Shown here: piece after piece, positions 34,501-49,144 of the stretch
How the letters are laid out: each line of letters begins with the position of its first letter
Numbering within the stretch: the first letter of the stretch is position 1
Assembly: GCF_014529535.1 (NCBI RefSeq)
Contig: NW_023504022.1
Location: 6,499,132-6,563,131 of the forward strand
DNA length: 64,000 nt
Source of the DNA: Bradysia coprophila
Lineage: Eukaryota; Arthropoda; Insecta; Diptera; Sciaridae
Direction of reading: 5' to 3'
Translations under genes and position numbers: made by a program
The notes under the pieces: generated by a model
Seen by the model: the letters and a program-made list of their open reading frames with translations, nothing else
What the model was told of the DNA's origin: nothing
Database searches by the model: none

Positions 34501-37500
34501 AAAAGATGGATGTAACGCAAATCATCATGTCTTGCTTCACAACACGGTTGCTAAACCAGTGGCGCAAATTCCGGCAGTAACTGAAACACAAATTGTTCCT
34601 CATTCATCCAATGCGCACCGAACCGTGTCAGTTGGTGTAAAGAATCCAGACATTTTTCGTATTGTTCCGGTGATATTGTCGTACAACAACAAATCTATCC
34701 GAATCTTTGCATTTTTGGATGACGGCTCAAACTTGACATCACTGGAGGAAAGTGTAGCTAATCACATTGGAGCGCTCGGTACAATCATGCCGTTGTGTGT
34801 TTTATGGTCAATGGGAAAATCACATCAAGTCGATACGACTTCGAGGCAAATTACCGTTAATATTTGCGGAACTTTCGACGAAGCGCAACAATACACCCTG
34901 AAGCATGTTCGTACGGTGAAAAAACTAAATTTGCCGTCTCAGTCAATAACTCAGAGTTGGCTCAATCACTATCCACATATGAAAGACGTTCCAGTCTCCA
35001 CGTATACTGATGCACGACCACAGTTAATTATTGGTCTTCAGTATTCGCATTTAATGGTGTCGTTAAACACGAAGGAAGGCGATTTAAATCAACCAATTCT
35101 GTGCTGGACTCGTTTGGGTTGGACAGTGCAAGGACCGAACGATCAAGGCGGTCAAAATCAATCCTCAAAATATGGTTTGACAATGTGTGAATGCCAGTCT
35201 GACGACCCTGATCTACATCGATTAATGGCGGAATATTTTTCCATTGAGAATTTCGGTGTCAAGGCTACCAATTTGACACTCGAATCAAAGGAATTGACCA
35301 GAGCGAGACATTTGATGGAATCAATGATCATTCGACAAGGAAATCGATTTGTATCACCACTGCTCTGGCGTACTGATGATATTCACCTACCGAACAATTA
35401 TGGAATGGCGCTTAGACGTCTACAATGTGTTGAAACGAAAATGCAAAAAGATTCGGTTTTGGCCGAGAAAATGCGTTTGTACATCGCCGATTTCATCCAA
35501 AAAGGCTACATACGACGATTGTTGGATACAGAGCGAAACATTACAACGTCACGCACTTGGTACCTGCCTATTTTCCCCGTATTTAATCCCAAGAAGCCAG
35601 AAAAGTTTCGCATCGTTTGGGACGGAGCGGCAAAGGTCAATGGCCATTCGTTGAATTCAAATTTATTAGTGGGACCGGATCTGCTTATGCCACTACCAGA
35701 CATTCTACGACGTTTTCGTCAACGAAAGATCGCTATCACCGGCGACATAAAGGAAATGTTCCATCAAGTTTTGGTGTGTCCAGCTGATCAAGATTCACAA
35801 CGATTTCTGTGGCGCGATGGTGACATAAATCGCAATCCGGACGTTTATGTAATGAATGTTATGACGTTTGGCTCATCGTGTTCGCCGTCTATTGCGCAAT
35901 GGGTAAAAAATAAGAACGCTTCCGATTTCAAGGAGCAATTTCCACGAGCCTACGATGCTATCACACGTTCTCATTATGTGGATGATTTGATTGACAACAC
36001 GCATACCGAAGAAGAAGCTGTTCAGTTGATTCAAGATGTACAGTTCATACACCGACATGCCGGTTTCGAAATGCGCAATTTTGCATCGAATTCTAAGGAC
36101 GTTTTACGATCGTTGAACAGTAGCAGTGAAAATGTTGTCAAGACTTTGGACGATAAAATCAATTTGACCACCGAACGTGTGCTGGGGCTCTACTGGAACA
36201 CAGAACTGGACACCTTTACGTATTGTTTGAAGTTTGTAAAGGTTCATCCAGTCGACACTCATCCACCAACCAAACGACAAATTTTAAGTGCAGTGATGTC
36301 AATCTTCGATCCTCTGGGATTTCTGGCACACTTCGTGATTTATGTTAAAATCCTTCTGCAAGATATTTGGCGCGAAAAGATTGACTGGGACGATATGCTT
36401 TCGGATGACATGAAAAATCGTTGGAGGTTTTGGCTGCAACATTTGCCACAAGTCGAGAATGTCCATATTCCTCGACTGTATTCGCCAAGAATTTCGCCTG
36501 TTTTACCAGAATTGATACAACTTCACGTCTTTGTGGATGCTAGTTTGGAGGCATACGCTGCAGCGGCGTATTTCCGCATCGAAAACAATTCTGGCGTCGA
36601 CAGCTGTTTGGTTGAAGCTAAATCCAGAGTGGCACCTATCAAACCAATGTCCGTTCCACGTTTGGAGTTACAAGGAGGCATACTTGGTACTAGACTGGCT
36701 AGTAGCATAGTGCAGAGTCATGACGGTCTACAAATCGACAAACCAATGTCCGTTCCACGTTTGGAGTTACAAGGAGGCATACTTGGTACTAGACTGGCTA
36801 GTAGCATAGTGCAGAGTCATGACGGTCTACAAATCGACAAAATTATTATTTGGTGCGACTCAAGGACAGTGCTGGCTTGGATAAATTCCGATTTGCGACG
36901 ATACAGTCAATTCGTTGCATTTAGAGTGGCCGAAATTTTGGACTCATCTCACAAAATCGACTGGCGTTGGATTCCTAGCAATGAAAATGTTGCCGATGAA
37001 GCTACCAAATCCAAGAAAAGTTTAGATTTGGACATGTCGTCGCGCTGGTTTCAAGGACCAGATTTCTTACGTGATCAAGATTCCAATTGGACCTTTGAAT
37101 TAGAGGAACCAGAATTTAAAACGACAGAAGAATTGCGACCGATGTACCTGCTATCACACATAGAACAACCAGTGCAACAAGTTGTTGAGTTTGAACGATT
37201 TTCCAATTGGCGTCGATTGGTCCGAACAGTGGCGTACGTTTTTCGATTTATTAACAACATGAAAACGAAACGAGGACAACGATTAGCTGGTGTTTTTTCG
37301 TCTAAGGAACTGTTGTGTGCTGAATCGTTTCTGTATAAGTCAGTTCAACAAAGTGCTTTTGGTGACGAAATTGCCATAATTCAATACAACGTTGGCGCAA
37401 CGGCTGACAAACAAAAAGAATTTCCTACGGCTAGTGTCATCCGCACTACTTCAGCATATATCGACGATATTGGCGTCATGAGAGTTCGAGGAAGAATTGA

Positions 37501-38767
37501 CGCTGCGACGTCAATTTCGGACACTATGAAGCGACCGATCATTTTAGACCGCCACCATTACGTTACTCATCTGATCGTCGACTTCTATCATCGCAAATAC
37601 AAACACCTAAATAATCAGACTGTGTTGAATGAGATCCGGCAAATTTTTTACATTCCACGACTTCGTGTGCTTCTCAATCAAGTTCGTCACAACTGTCAGA
37701 TGTGTAAGAATCGTTTAATGAAGCCAAAGGTACCGGAAATGGCTCCACTTCCAGAGGCGAGATTGGCAGTACATGTTCGACCGTTCACCTACGTTGGAAT
37801 TGATTATTTCGGCCCGATGAAAGTGGTTTTTGGTCGTGGAACGGTAAAGCGTTGGGGTGTGCTGTTCACTTGTCTCACAACGCGTGCCATTCATCTCGAA
37901 ATTGCGCATTCGTTGGATACAAGTTCATGCATCATGGCCATCTACAATTTTATTGGACGTCGGGGTCAACCAAAAGTATTTTATTCCGACAATGGAACTA
38001 ATCTGCACGGTGCACACAATACACTGTCCGAATTGCGCGAAGAATTCAAGAAGCTGAAACAAGATCGAATTCAAGAAGAATTTACAACATCCGACTTTAT
38101 GTGGACTTTCAATCCGCCAGTTGCGCCTCATATGGGAGGCAGTTGGGAACGAATGATCCAGACTGTGAAAAAGTGTTTGGATGAATCAATGACGTCACGT
38201 TATCCTACCGACGAAGTGCTTCAGAGTTTATTTATCGAAGCCGAAAACATCGTCAACTCGAGACCTTTAACCTACGTTGCACTTGATTCGCCGTACGATG
38301 AAGTTCTCACACCGAATCATTTTCTCATTGGATCATCGAACGGATACAAACCACCTCACGACTTCAACGACTCGGATTTGTTGCGAAATTCATGGCGAAC
38401 GGCACAAGCTATGGCCGATAAGTTTTGGTATGCATTCGTGATGGAATATTTGCCTACAATTACACAACGTTCGAAATGGCTCAAGAAGGTGAAACCGTTA
38501 CAAGTCGATGACGTTGTTTTGATCGTGGATGCTGCTTTCAAACGAAATACTTGGCCGAAGGGATTGGTTGTCGAAACTCACAAGGACAAGAATGGCATCG
38601 TACGCAGTGCTAAAATCAGGACAGATTTGGGAACTTTTTTGACCAGACCTGTATCACAGTTGGTGGTGCTTGATGTGCGCAAAGAATCGGTCCAACAGAT
38701 TGAACTGGATGTTAAGCTGAGATCCACGGGCTCAGTTAACGGGGTGGAGGATGTTGGACAGCACTGA
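34500..38767 (+). mobile_element. Pol-type region of the BEL/Pao element
   Basis: In order I can see an aspartic-protease-like segment (DUF1758 type), reverse transcriptase with the catalytic YVDD motif, an RNase H region (HVFVDAS...), the zinc-binding H2C2 domain before integrase, an integrase core with GIDYFGP and FYSDNGTN, and a C-terminal DUF5641-type domain. This order is diagnostic of BEL/Pao. The end lies just inside the right LTR. Left boundary is approximate. Confidence 0.9.
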
Positions 38768-39275
38768 TTATCGCTGTACCAGATTAAATCGACTTTTTTT
38801 ACATTCTTTCCCGATGACATGACATTTTAGATTCTCTATCGGAAGTGCTCTATTCATGCGCTTTTTTCTAGTTTCATTTTGTGATATGCGTTGTTATCAT
38901 TCACACGCATTTGTGTTTATCCAATTAGTATTTTTTCAATCCAAAGTAATTTGGACATCTGTTCATAGAAATAACGTAATTCATTGTGCGGTGCATTATT
39001 CTGTGCAATTCGTTCTCAATTTGACTAGGTAATTTTGCTGTTTTGTTTAACGTTTGCGAGGAGAACGAATTTTCCATTTTTGCCGTTGTCATTTTCAGAT
39101 CCGTAAATTATTCCATCAGGCAGCCTGTTTTGTATGCAGATTTTTTTGATGCAAGGCTTCGCCTTTTTACTTGTAAGTTTGCAATCAATGTTTCTTTGCG
39201 ATCAGAGCTAATTTTGACTGGTTTAGGGAATGATTTGGTTCTAAGGAAAATTTCTGTTTTTTAGTTTAAGTTGTT
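38752..39275 (+). repeat. Right LTR of the BEL/Pao element
   Basis: It matches the left LTR from TGTTGGACAG onward and is somewhat shorter. No substitutions were noticed in the shared sequence. Confidence 0.85.
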
Positions 39276-40218
39276 ACGTATATCTGGAGTCGGTTAAAGC
39301 TGATTTCCACATTTCAGAGGGTAAATTTCCTCTAACGGCTAGCAAAATCAGAATGTGAAATCTGAAGAATTGGTAACAATCGATTGGAATCCGAAAGAAG
39401 CTTTTCAACCCTTCTAAAAGCTCTTTTCGATACAAGTAACGAAATGAATATGTTTTTCGGAAACTCAAATACGTCCTACTCAGATATTTGGTATATGTAA
39501 CAAACGAGACTGAGTTATTAGCACTGTTCTACACTGGTTATAGTGACAAATGGTCAATAAAGCCAAAATTCGTTTTCGACGATGTTGACTCTGTACCAAG
39601 CCCTGAATATGGTGCAGGCTATTCATTTCTTCGTCTATCCTACACCGAAAAGCGGAGCTAAGTTTTTCAATTTTGAATGTTCATTGAAGTTGCTCAAGTC
39701 CTTTTTGACAAGGCCAGACTCTATGAGTATTTATCGAATTCAGCGAACTTCTGGACATTGCTTACTGACTCGAACGCTTCTTACCTATTTCTAAGAAAAG
39801 TCTCAATCAAGTTGTGGTTGATACTCACCAATTTCGTTGGGGTGCAGCCTTCTTCAGATGTTCATTAATCGATGACTCACCCTCGCTTGGCTGTTATTAT
39901 GCTCAATCGAAAATACCCACATGCCTGTTCAGTGTTCATGATGTTTTTCCCACCCATCAATATTTCCATTAGATTTTTCAGCCTGTGCAGGACTACCTAA
40001 TCGATTGGCCTTGAATTTCGTTTTCATAGAACTCTAGACTTTCTTCCCCATTTGTTTGCTTCATGCGGAATAGAAAATTGTCCTGACGTCCTTTGCCATC
40101 AGTAAACGGTTTTCGATTCGCTTGATTTCTAGTTTCTTATCTTGGCTGTTGAGTTGATCCGCACCGGGACGCATTCAAATAACAAATGCAACAAGTTCAT
40201 TAAATGAAATGAAATTTC
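39276..40218. other. Gene-free stretch between the LTR element and RpS27A
   Basis: Only short open frames of no recognised family are present (39582-39868). No repeat stands out. Confidence 0.4.
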
Positions 40219-40224
40219 TTTATT
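40219..40224 (-). promoter_or_regulatory. Polyadenylation signal of RpS27A
   Basis: AATAAA on the minus strand, about 44 nt past the RpS27A stop codon. Confidence 0.7.
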
Positions 40225-40267
40225 GAATGACGAATGGTCAACATTGCCAGAAAATCTGTTGGATCAT

Positions 40268-40815
<548 letters not shown>

Positions 40816-41019
40816 TTATTCAATGTTGTCTAGAAAAAATTTCAGATTTTCGTTAGATTTCTTCTGTCCTCCAGCATTGAATAAGAAAATGTGGAAATGG
40901 TTGCCGGTTAAACGGCAAAGAAAAATTTAAATTTTACAAAAGAGACGGGGAAACACACAGCAGGGAAGGCAGACAAAGGTGACAGAGAAAAACGTGTTTG
41001 AAAAATTGAAATTCCAATT

Positions 41020-41025
41020 TTTATT
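41020..41025 (-). promoter_or_regulatory. Polyadenylation signal of NSA2
   Basis: AATAAA on the minus strand, 43 nt past the NSA2 stop codon. Confidence 0.7.
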
Positions 41026-41067
41026 GGTTCGATATCGGGCGATAACAGACACGTAAAGACGAAAATC

Positions 41068-41847
41068 TTAAACTAAGAGCACAGCGTTGATACATCCATC
41101 GTTCTCCGGATTGTTTGTCACCTGGGCGAATTTACCCCAAACGACTTTTCCCGTTTGTGTGACCAGACCCAATTCGGAAATGTTGACCTCCAGCACCGTA
41201 CCCTTTGTGATAACGCCCAAACTCGTGAACATTGGCGAACTGGGATTCTTCTTCACCCCAAGAATCGGCAGATGGAATGTTGCCTTCAGTTCCGGATGCG
41301 TAACATGAGCCTTCTTGAATCGCAATGCCATCGGCCGAATGAAGCGCTCGAATTTCGGTGGTTTTCGGGTGAAATTTTCGCCGACGAATGTCACTTTCGT
41401 CACCATACGCTTCCAAGCCTTTCGTCTCGATTTGCCGGATTTCAGGACCTTGAACACTTCAGCGTCGGATTGAGCGCGGACTTTCGGAATCGGAACGTCC
41501 CATTTGCCGGCCTTTTCTTTTCGCTTCTGTTTGATCATATTTGAGAGGACCTTGGCGCTGGACTGAACACCACGATCCAGCAGGTATGTCGGCAATGCAC
41601 CATCTTCAACTTTGTCCTCTTGTTTTTTCACTTTCTTTTCCTCATGTGCCTGGATCTTCTTTTTCATTTGAATCTTTTCATTGCGCCGTTCCTTGTTGAA
41701 CAGTTTCGCCTTGATGCCACGCAGTTTTTGTGCCTTCTTCGCCCGTTCCTTCGGCAAACGTGCTTCACGTTTGCGTTTACGCTCTTCGTAATCCAAACGT
41801 CGACCGTGTAATTTACGGTGACGGTCCATATACTCATTTTGTGGCAT
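41068..41847 (-). CDS. NSA2: Ribosome biogenesis protein NSA2 (TINP1; fly Ip259)
   Basis: One uninterrupted frame of 259 residues, the family length, begins [20 protein letters not shown] and ends GCINAVLLV, both hallmarks of NSA2. The N-terminal half is a basic helical region ([23 protein letters not shown]). The C-terminal half is the eS8-like beta-barrel, with [20 protein letters not shown] and [22 protein letters not shown]2 is a nucleolar factor of pre-60S particles needed for 27S rRNA processing. A 5'-UTR intron is likely: a splice acceptor (CTCGTTTTTAG) lies 34 nt before the ATG and a donor (AAG|GTGAGT) at about 42496, which puts the first exon next to the divergent ND-51 gene. Confidence 0.97.
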   Translation of the reverse strand: MPQNEYMDRHRKLHGRRLDYEERKRKREARLPKERAKKAQKLRGIKAKLFNKERRNEKIQMKKKIQAHEEKKVKKQEDKVEDGALPTYLLDRGVQSSAKVLSNMIKQKRKEKAGKWDVPIPKVRAQSDAEVFKVLKSGKSRRKAWKRMVTKVTFVGENFTRKPPKFERFIRPMALRFKKAHVTHPELKATFHLPILGVKKNPSSPMFTSLGVITKGTVLEVNISELGLVTQTGKVVWGKFAQVTNNPENDGCINAVLLV

Positions 41848-41881
41848 TTTGTGGTCGTGTTGTGTCGGTTAATTTAGGAAT

Positions 41882-42793
41882 CTAAAAACGAGAAGAAAAA
41901 TCGAAATTAATTGGAAAATGCCAATCAAAAAAATGTGTTTGGGAATTTCAAGCCACTTCACACACTAACAGCGTCCCAAGTGGGAAATCCATCATTTCAA
42001 TTGGCATTTTCGTGAAACGTAATTGACTGTGTTGAGAAGACAATGTTCAGCTTACCTCGTAGCGTGCAGTGATTAAATGAACACAAAATCATTGATTTCC
42101 CACATAGGCGCCGTGGTTTGAGGTTATGTCGTAAAGTTACACTTGAAATTCCGCACTTTATTTGCAACACGAAAAAAAATATTTCAAAGAAATTTGTAAA
42201 TCGGAAAACTACTTTAGAACTGACCGACAATGCAACAATTATTTGAATGAAAAGCAACTTTGAATCGAACGAATTGACTACAATTTCACAGCACCATAAT
42301 ACAAACATCAATCTACCACGCGGTCAAAATCACGAGAACTGAAAAAATAGCAAAATTTACGCACTTCGATAAAATCCTGCACCAAATTACACTTTCAGAT
42401 TCTTTGAGGAATGTTTTCACCAATTTAATTCAACCGAAAAGACAAATATTCAGAACAAAAACCGAAATAAATTCGGGACAAATTTTCAGACTCACCTTAA
42501 CCTGTCACCATTCACGACGAGAAAGAATGTTTTGAGATGCCGGATGTGCCAACTTGAAAATATATGGAATACCAAGTTTAATGACGTTTATGCCGTTTAT
42601 GTCAAAATGCCAAGTGAATGAGTTTAATGCACACGTGTCATTCGTTCACTTTAACAAAAAATGGTTTCGTTTGTCACTCACCACGGCGCTGCGATCGCTG
42701 CTGACGATTTGTCACATCAGTTGTCAAATGGTCTTGTCAAAACTTTTTTGATCGAATCGAAGGAAAATATTTTTACGTGAAATATCCGATAAA
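41882..42793. promoter_or_regulatory. Shared divergent promoter region and NSA2 5'-UTR intron
   Basis: NSA2 (minus) and ND-51 (plus) start head-to-head. If the inferred NSA2 leader exon just right of 42496 is correct, the two transcription starts lie within about 250 bp. No TATA box was recognised; the region contains GCTGCGATCGCTGCTGACG near 42688. Promoter sharing is inferred from the geometry alone. Confidence 0.5.
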
Positions 42794-44790
<1,997 letters not shown>

Positions 44791-44948
44791 AAATCTTACT
44801 GAAACGAAGCAGCAACATCTTTTCCCACTAAAAGCAAAGCGTAAAATGTAAGTCATGGACACTGAATACCAATCTAGTTTCAACTTTCATTTTAGTTCTG
44901 TTCTTCTTAAACAATGGCATAATAATGTGTACATACTGCAGGCTCTGC

Positions 44949-44954
44949 AATAAA
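44949..44954 (+). promoter_or_regulatory. Polyadenylation signal of ND-51
   Basis: AATAAA about 160 nt after the ND-51 stop codon. Confidence 0.65.
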
Positions 44955-45396
44955 GAAATTAAACGAAAATTTCAATTGTTTACTCTTGTTAAATTAGTGG
45001 CAAGTGTGTAAAATAGAACCTTCGACAATGTTGCCTCATTTTTCGTTCATTAAGAATAGAAAGTCAACCTCGTAGCCGTTACACTTTGGCAACGGAGTAT
45101 TAGAGTACATTGAGGACATGTAATCGATAATTAAAAATTGGTCCACAGGTTGTACAGGTCTGGAAAGATTTATAAACCAATAATATTACACTTTGGTAAG
45201 AGATGTTAATTTCCAAACAAATTCTGAAACTATTCGGACATTAACACCCGCACTACAGCGATTTGACTGACTTGAAACATTTTTTATTTATTCATTCAAT
45301 GGCAACATGTCCCCTGACTACTTACATTTTCAATCTTTATTTACAATGACGGTTTCCCCACTCTTTTGTGATTAACATGGTTAACACATTGAAATT

Positions 45397-45571
45397 AATT
45401 GCGACTTGCCAACTTTCGGCACCCTGGACTTTACTTAAATAGTCGAGGAATGCCTCCAAATAAATTTCTAAAAATCCAAAACTGAATTCTAGATTTTTAG
45501 AAATTTATTTGGAGGCATTGCACGACTATTTAAGTAAAGCCCAGGGTGCTGAAAGTTGACAAGCCGCAATT
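45397..45571. mobile_element. Palindromic (foldback) MITE, copy 2
   Basis: AATTGCGACTTGCCAACTTT at the left is inverted as AAAGTTGACAAGCCGCAATT at the right, and pairing continues almost to the centre over about 80 bp per arm. The inner core CCTCCAAATAAATTTCTAAA and the outer words CTTG(T/C)CAACTT and GGCAC are shared with the palindrome at 5412-5575. Confidence 0.8.
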
Positions 45572-45944
45572 ATTTTGACATGATTTTTGTGAATAAGCAC
45601 GGTCAATCAGTATTTCACTTTTAATTGTAGTTTTGCGACCATTCCCCGTCCCCCGGATAAATGCTGGTTAGTCACTGATTCATCATGTGAATCACTGGTT
45701 AATCATGTCAATCACGTCAATAAAAAAGAGTAGTTTCCCCCTCGATTTACACGATAAAAAGAACAAGATTTACATAATACATAAAAGCAGAAGAAGCATA
45801 ACGTTTAAAAGCAGTAAGCAGATCTGATTCGTATGACCAACAACCATTTTATTTACATCAAGCATGACATCACCGAACATTACCGAGAGTTTCTACATTT
45901 TGTGTTTATATATTGTGTGAATAGTCACTTAATAATACCGCGGC

Positions 45945-46300
45945 TGTTCGAACATTGTGCGAATAGCCTCTACTTAGCTATTCGTACATTCTGAAGAAAA
46001 TAATATTTTCGCAAAGTAGAACAAAACGCTTAGGAAGTGACCATAAACGATGCCCACTTTTTCAGTGGTGCCATTAGCGTTTAATCGGTGATAACTCGAG
46101 AACAAATTGTGACGTAAAATGTATGACCGAGTCCCTAATGGACCCTTAATATTAAGGTATATCTTTCGGGTTATTGATGATTCAAATGTACTGGTAGCAC
46201 TGAACAAAGTGGACATCGTTTATGGGCAGAGCAGTCCCAACTTCTCTTACAGTTTGCGACTAGCGAAGAATAGACTATTCGGACATTGTGGGAAGATTGC
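45945..46300. mobile_element. Decayed MITE with long imperfect inverted repeats
   Basis: The left half contains CATTGTGCGAATAG and CCATAAACGATGCCCACTTT; the right half contains their diverged reverse complements (AAAGTGGACATCGTTTATGG and CTATTCGGACATTGTGG). Arms are about 100-120 bp with many mismatches. Ends are approximate and no target duplication was found. Confidence 0.55.
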
Positions 46301-47701
46301 AGACCACAATGCGCACCTACAACAAATAACGAAATTTTTTTAGACAAATTGCTGAGAATCATCAACAGAGATGACAAAAAAGGCGCTGAACCTTCATCAA
46401 TGTGGTCTTATAACGTGAAATAAACAAAAACAAGAAAAAAAAACAAATCCGACTCGTGATGTCACTGCAAATCGTATTAATCTTGTTTTCAGACATCATA
46501 ATACCACATTTAAGCACATAGTACAACATGTGGTAACATTATACATATTACAGACGTGTAAACTAATCTCAAACATATTCTGCTCACTGCATCAAGTATA
46601 ATCAATGGCAATACCGCCGGTACTGTACCGGAGTTCATGTCATGCTTTAACACATAACATGAAAATGGGTCCCCATCCGTACTCTTTTTAAAGTACTCTT
46701 TTTGTACATCGTAGCTACTTTCTACCTTTTGTATCTAAGCTCTGTTGATTCTTGCATCTCTCTTTGCAGATTTTTCTTTTGAGTTTTTTAGGTATTTTAA
46801 CTGGAAGTGATTCCAAACGCGACCTTCCAACTCCACTATCGTCAATCAACAATAAATTTTCGGCAAATTTGTTTTATTTTGTCATTGTTTCTCCCAAGAT
46901 AAAATTGGAAGGGGAGGATTGTAATTAAGTTCTTGAATAAACGAGAAAGTTTCGGAGTAGCCACTTGCCAGTCAGCAATGAAGAAGCAACCAGAAATATT
47001 TAGAGTTCTATTGAGCGAGGCCTTGATTTCAGTGAAAGTAGTGAAAGAACTCTCTAGCATACATCGCCTCGTAAGCCTTTCCTTTCAGTAGTTTGGTACT
47101 GTCCCTATAATACTACCAACTCCTTCCGTTAGAGCTACAGTACCCTTTTTACCAGCAGAGAATCTATTCATTTAGCCCTCCTAATTTTGTAAACAATACG
47201 CATGCGGCAGTTAAGAGAGCGAGAGAGATAGAAAGTGATATGTGATGTAAACTCATCCTTTTTCATTGTTTTTTAACGAATAAAATAAAAGATTTTGCAT
47301 TCATCTGTCGATTAATAAATTCCACTAATCCGATAACCGAGTGACTCGCTTACACAGTTAACTTTAATGTAGAAAATTGTGAACAGAAAACCACTACTAA
47401 ACTCCCAAGCGATCAAAACACTATTTTATAGTACGTGAGTGAGTGTAAGTGGTACAAATAAATGTTCTAAGCTTATAGTCTTGCGTTCCATATACACACC
47501 ACACCATACTCATTCGTCGCTATATATGCTATATTAAATATCTTAAATATCAAAACATGTAGCGATGACCTCATCTTTTGCATAAATTTAGAATAGAATA
47601 GACAACAACATTGAATTCTCTTCGCGAAAAAGTTGAGTGCGCCATACCAATATTTACATTCGTCGTGTGAAAACTGATATTATTTAACTGAACGTAAAAT
47701 C

Positions 47702-48536
47702 ATGGGTGTTCCGCTCACAATTGGAATTTTGTTCACCCTTGTTGTGATTATTCTGCCGCAATCTACCACCGGTAAGAAAATAGACTTTGTTCGGTCGTGT
47801 GATTCGGAAAAGTGATTTTTTATTTAAAAAAATATCAATTTTCCAGCAATCAAGTGTTTTCAATGTCGAGACGAGTCTGATTGTGGTAGCGATCACTATT
47901 TCAGAAGCGATTTCGAACACAAGATCGATAAATTTGTTAACGAAGGATGCTCGTTCAATCCTGAATATATTCCAGGTAAGTGAATTTTGGTGAGAAAATT
48001 ATATTTTTATTCGACAGATAGTGATAGGGAAATTTATTCAAATCGAAAGAGATGTTGAGTGTTCTTCGTAATGTGTACTGGTTTGCCTTGGAGACTTAGT
48101 TCATTTCAATACGACCAAACAATGATTACGATGCTCATTGCTCAATCAAATACAATTAGTGTTAATTGGAAATTGCACATCTCCTCATTCATATTCAAGA
48201 CTTTTTCTCTATTTCATGCAATTTATAGCCTGCAAGTATGTCATCAATAAAAGTTCAGTTGTGCGAGAACGTGGGTGCGGCGGTGTAGGCGTAACGAGTC
48301 GTCAGACGTTTTGCAAAAACCGATACGCAGATGTGGTGGAATGCTATTGCACTACAGACTGGTGCAACGGCATCGATGCATCGAACACGGCTGTAAGTGC
48401 AGCCGAAGAACATTTCAGACGGCTAGAAGCGGCAAAACAAGCGGAAAATAAGGTGCAAACCGGTGGTGCGTCGCACACTACATTTAGTATGTTTGGGATA
48501 GCTTTGATCATCGCTTTGAGTTTGATTTGTGGCTAA
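47702..48536 (+). CDS. Ly6/three-finger GPI-anchored protein
   Basis: Exons 47702-47771, 47847-47975 and 48229-48536 give 168 residues. Exon 1 is a signal peptide (MGVPLTIGILFTLVVIILPQ). The mature chain starts near AIKCFQCRDESDCG, the typical CxxC opening of insect Ly6 domains, and closes with CYCTTDWCNG, the family-defining CxxxxCN end. About ten cysteines lie in between with three-finger spacing. A charged stalk (EEHFRRLEAAKQAENK) precedes a small-residue omega-site region (TGGASHTT) and a hydrophobic tail (FGIALIIALSLICG), as expected for GPI attachment. Fly relatives act at septate junctions, in sleep and channel regulation (quiver/sleepless), or in wing veins; I cannot assign one orthologue. 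Introns are phase 1, as is common in this family. An AATAAA at 48635 ends the transcript. Confidence 0.92.
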
Positions 48537-49081
48537 GAAGTTGTTCGAGAAATCGATGCAAGTAATTGTGTACATTACGATTAAGTTTAAACTATAAAGT
48601 CCACCACATTGTACGTCCCCTCTTCTTTTTGAGGAATAAAGAAAAAACCTTTTCATTAAAACAAATGGTCCAGCGAATGAGCGAAATGAAACACCTTATC
48701 GTTTACCTTCCTCATACACCCTTCCGATCAAAAATTGAAATATTTTCCATTGTTTAATCATTCATTAATTGGTACGCACGTACTCTGTCCCAGAGACACT
48801 TCTAACAAACAAGCTCGTGGGACAAATCCCCCGAAGGCCCCTGTCTCGTCCCCCCCAGTTGACCTTGCTCTCTCTAACAAATCCCCCGCAGTGGGCCCCT
48901 AGTGTTCTTAGTCTAAAGGGTAATGTAAGGGCTCCCTACTAGAAAAAATTGGGCCCCTGCATAAAGCGGCCCCCGCACTGAAAAAGTCTTAAAAGTGTCT
49001 CTGCTCTGTCCGGTCACTATATCTTACTCCATTCCTCTAACGTTCTCCAGAAACACCGTCCGTTTATCAAAACGCAGCATT
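48537..49081. other. Spacer between convergent Ly6 and Mcm2 genes
   Basis: The two genes converge here. It contains the Ly6 AATAAA at 48635-48640 and a relatively GC-rich patch with CCCC runs at 48825-48985 of unknown nature. Confidence 0.45.
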
Positions 49082-49087
49082 TTTATT
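49082..49087 (-). promoter_or_regulatory. Polyadenylation signal of Mcm2
   Basis: AATAAA on the minus strand, about 58 nt past the Mcm2 stop codon. Confidence 0.65.
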
Positions 49088-49144
49088 GTAAAAACGGGAA
49101 ACTGAACAAAAACAAATTTTAAATAAAATGAAAAATCGAATCCA

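Larger units (their letters stand above)
31689..39275 (+). mobile_element. BEL/Pao LTR retrotransposon, nearly complete copy
   Basis: Two long terminal repeats beginning TGTTGGACAGCACTG enclose a 6.5-kb interior with Gag-type and Pol-type regions in the BEL/Pao order (Gag, protease, reverse transcriptase, RNase H, integrase, C-terminal DUF5641-type domain). Over the sequence they share, the two LTRs look identical to me, so the insertion is young. The right LTR is shorter than the left and no target duplication was found. The copy looks largely whole, with perhaps one to three breaks. There is no sign that it was adopted by the host. Confidence 0.95.
44955..47701. other. Intergenic region between ND-51 and the Ly6 gene
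   Basis: It holds two inverted-repeat elements (45397-45571 and about 45945-46300), listed separately. Otherwise AT-rich with a GA-run near 47215 and no recognisable gene. The promoter of the Ly6 gene must lie at its right end. Confidence 0.5.
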
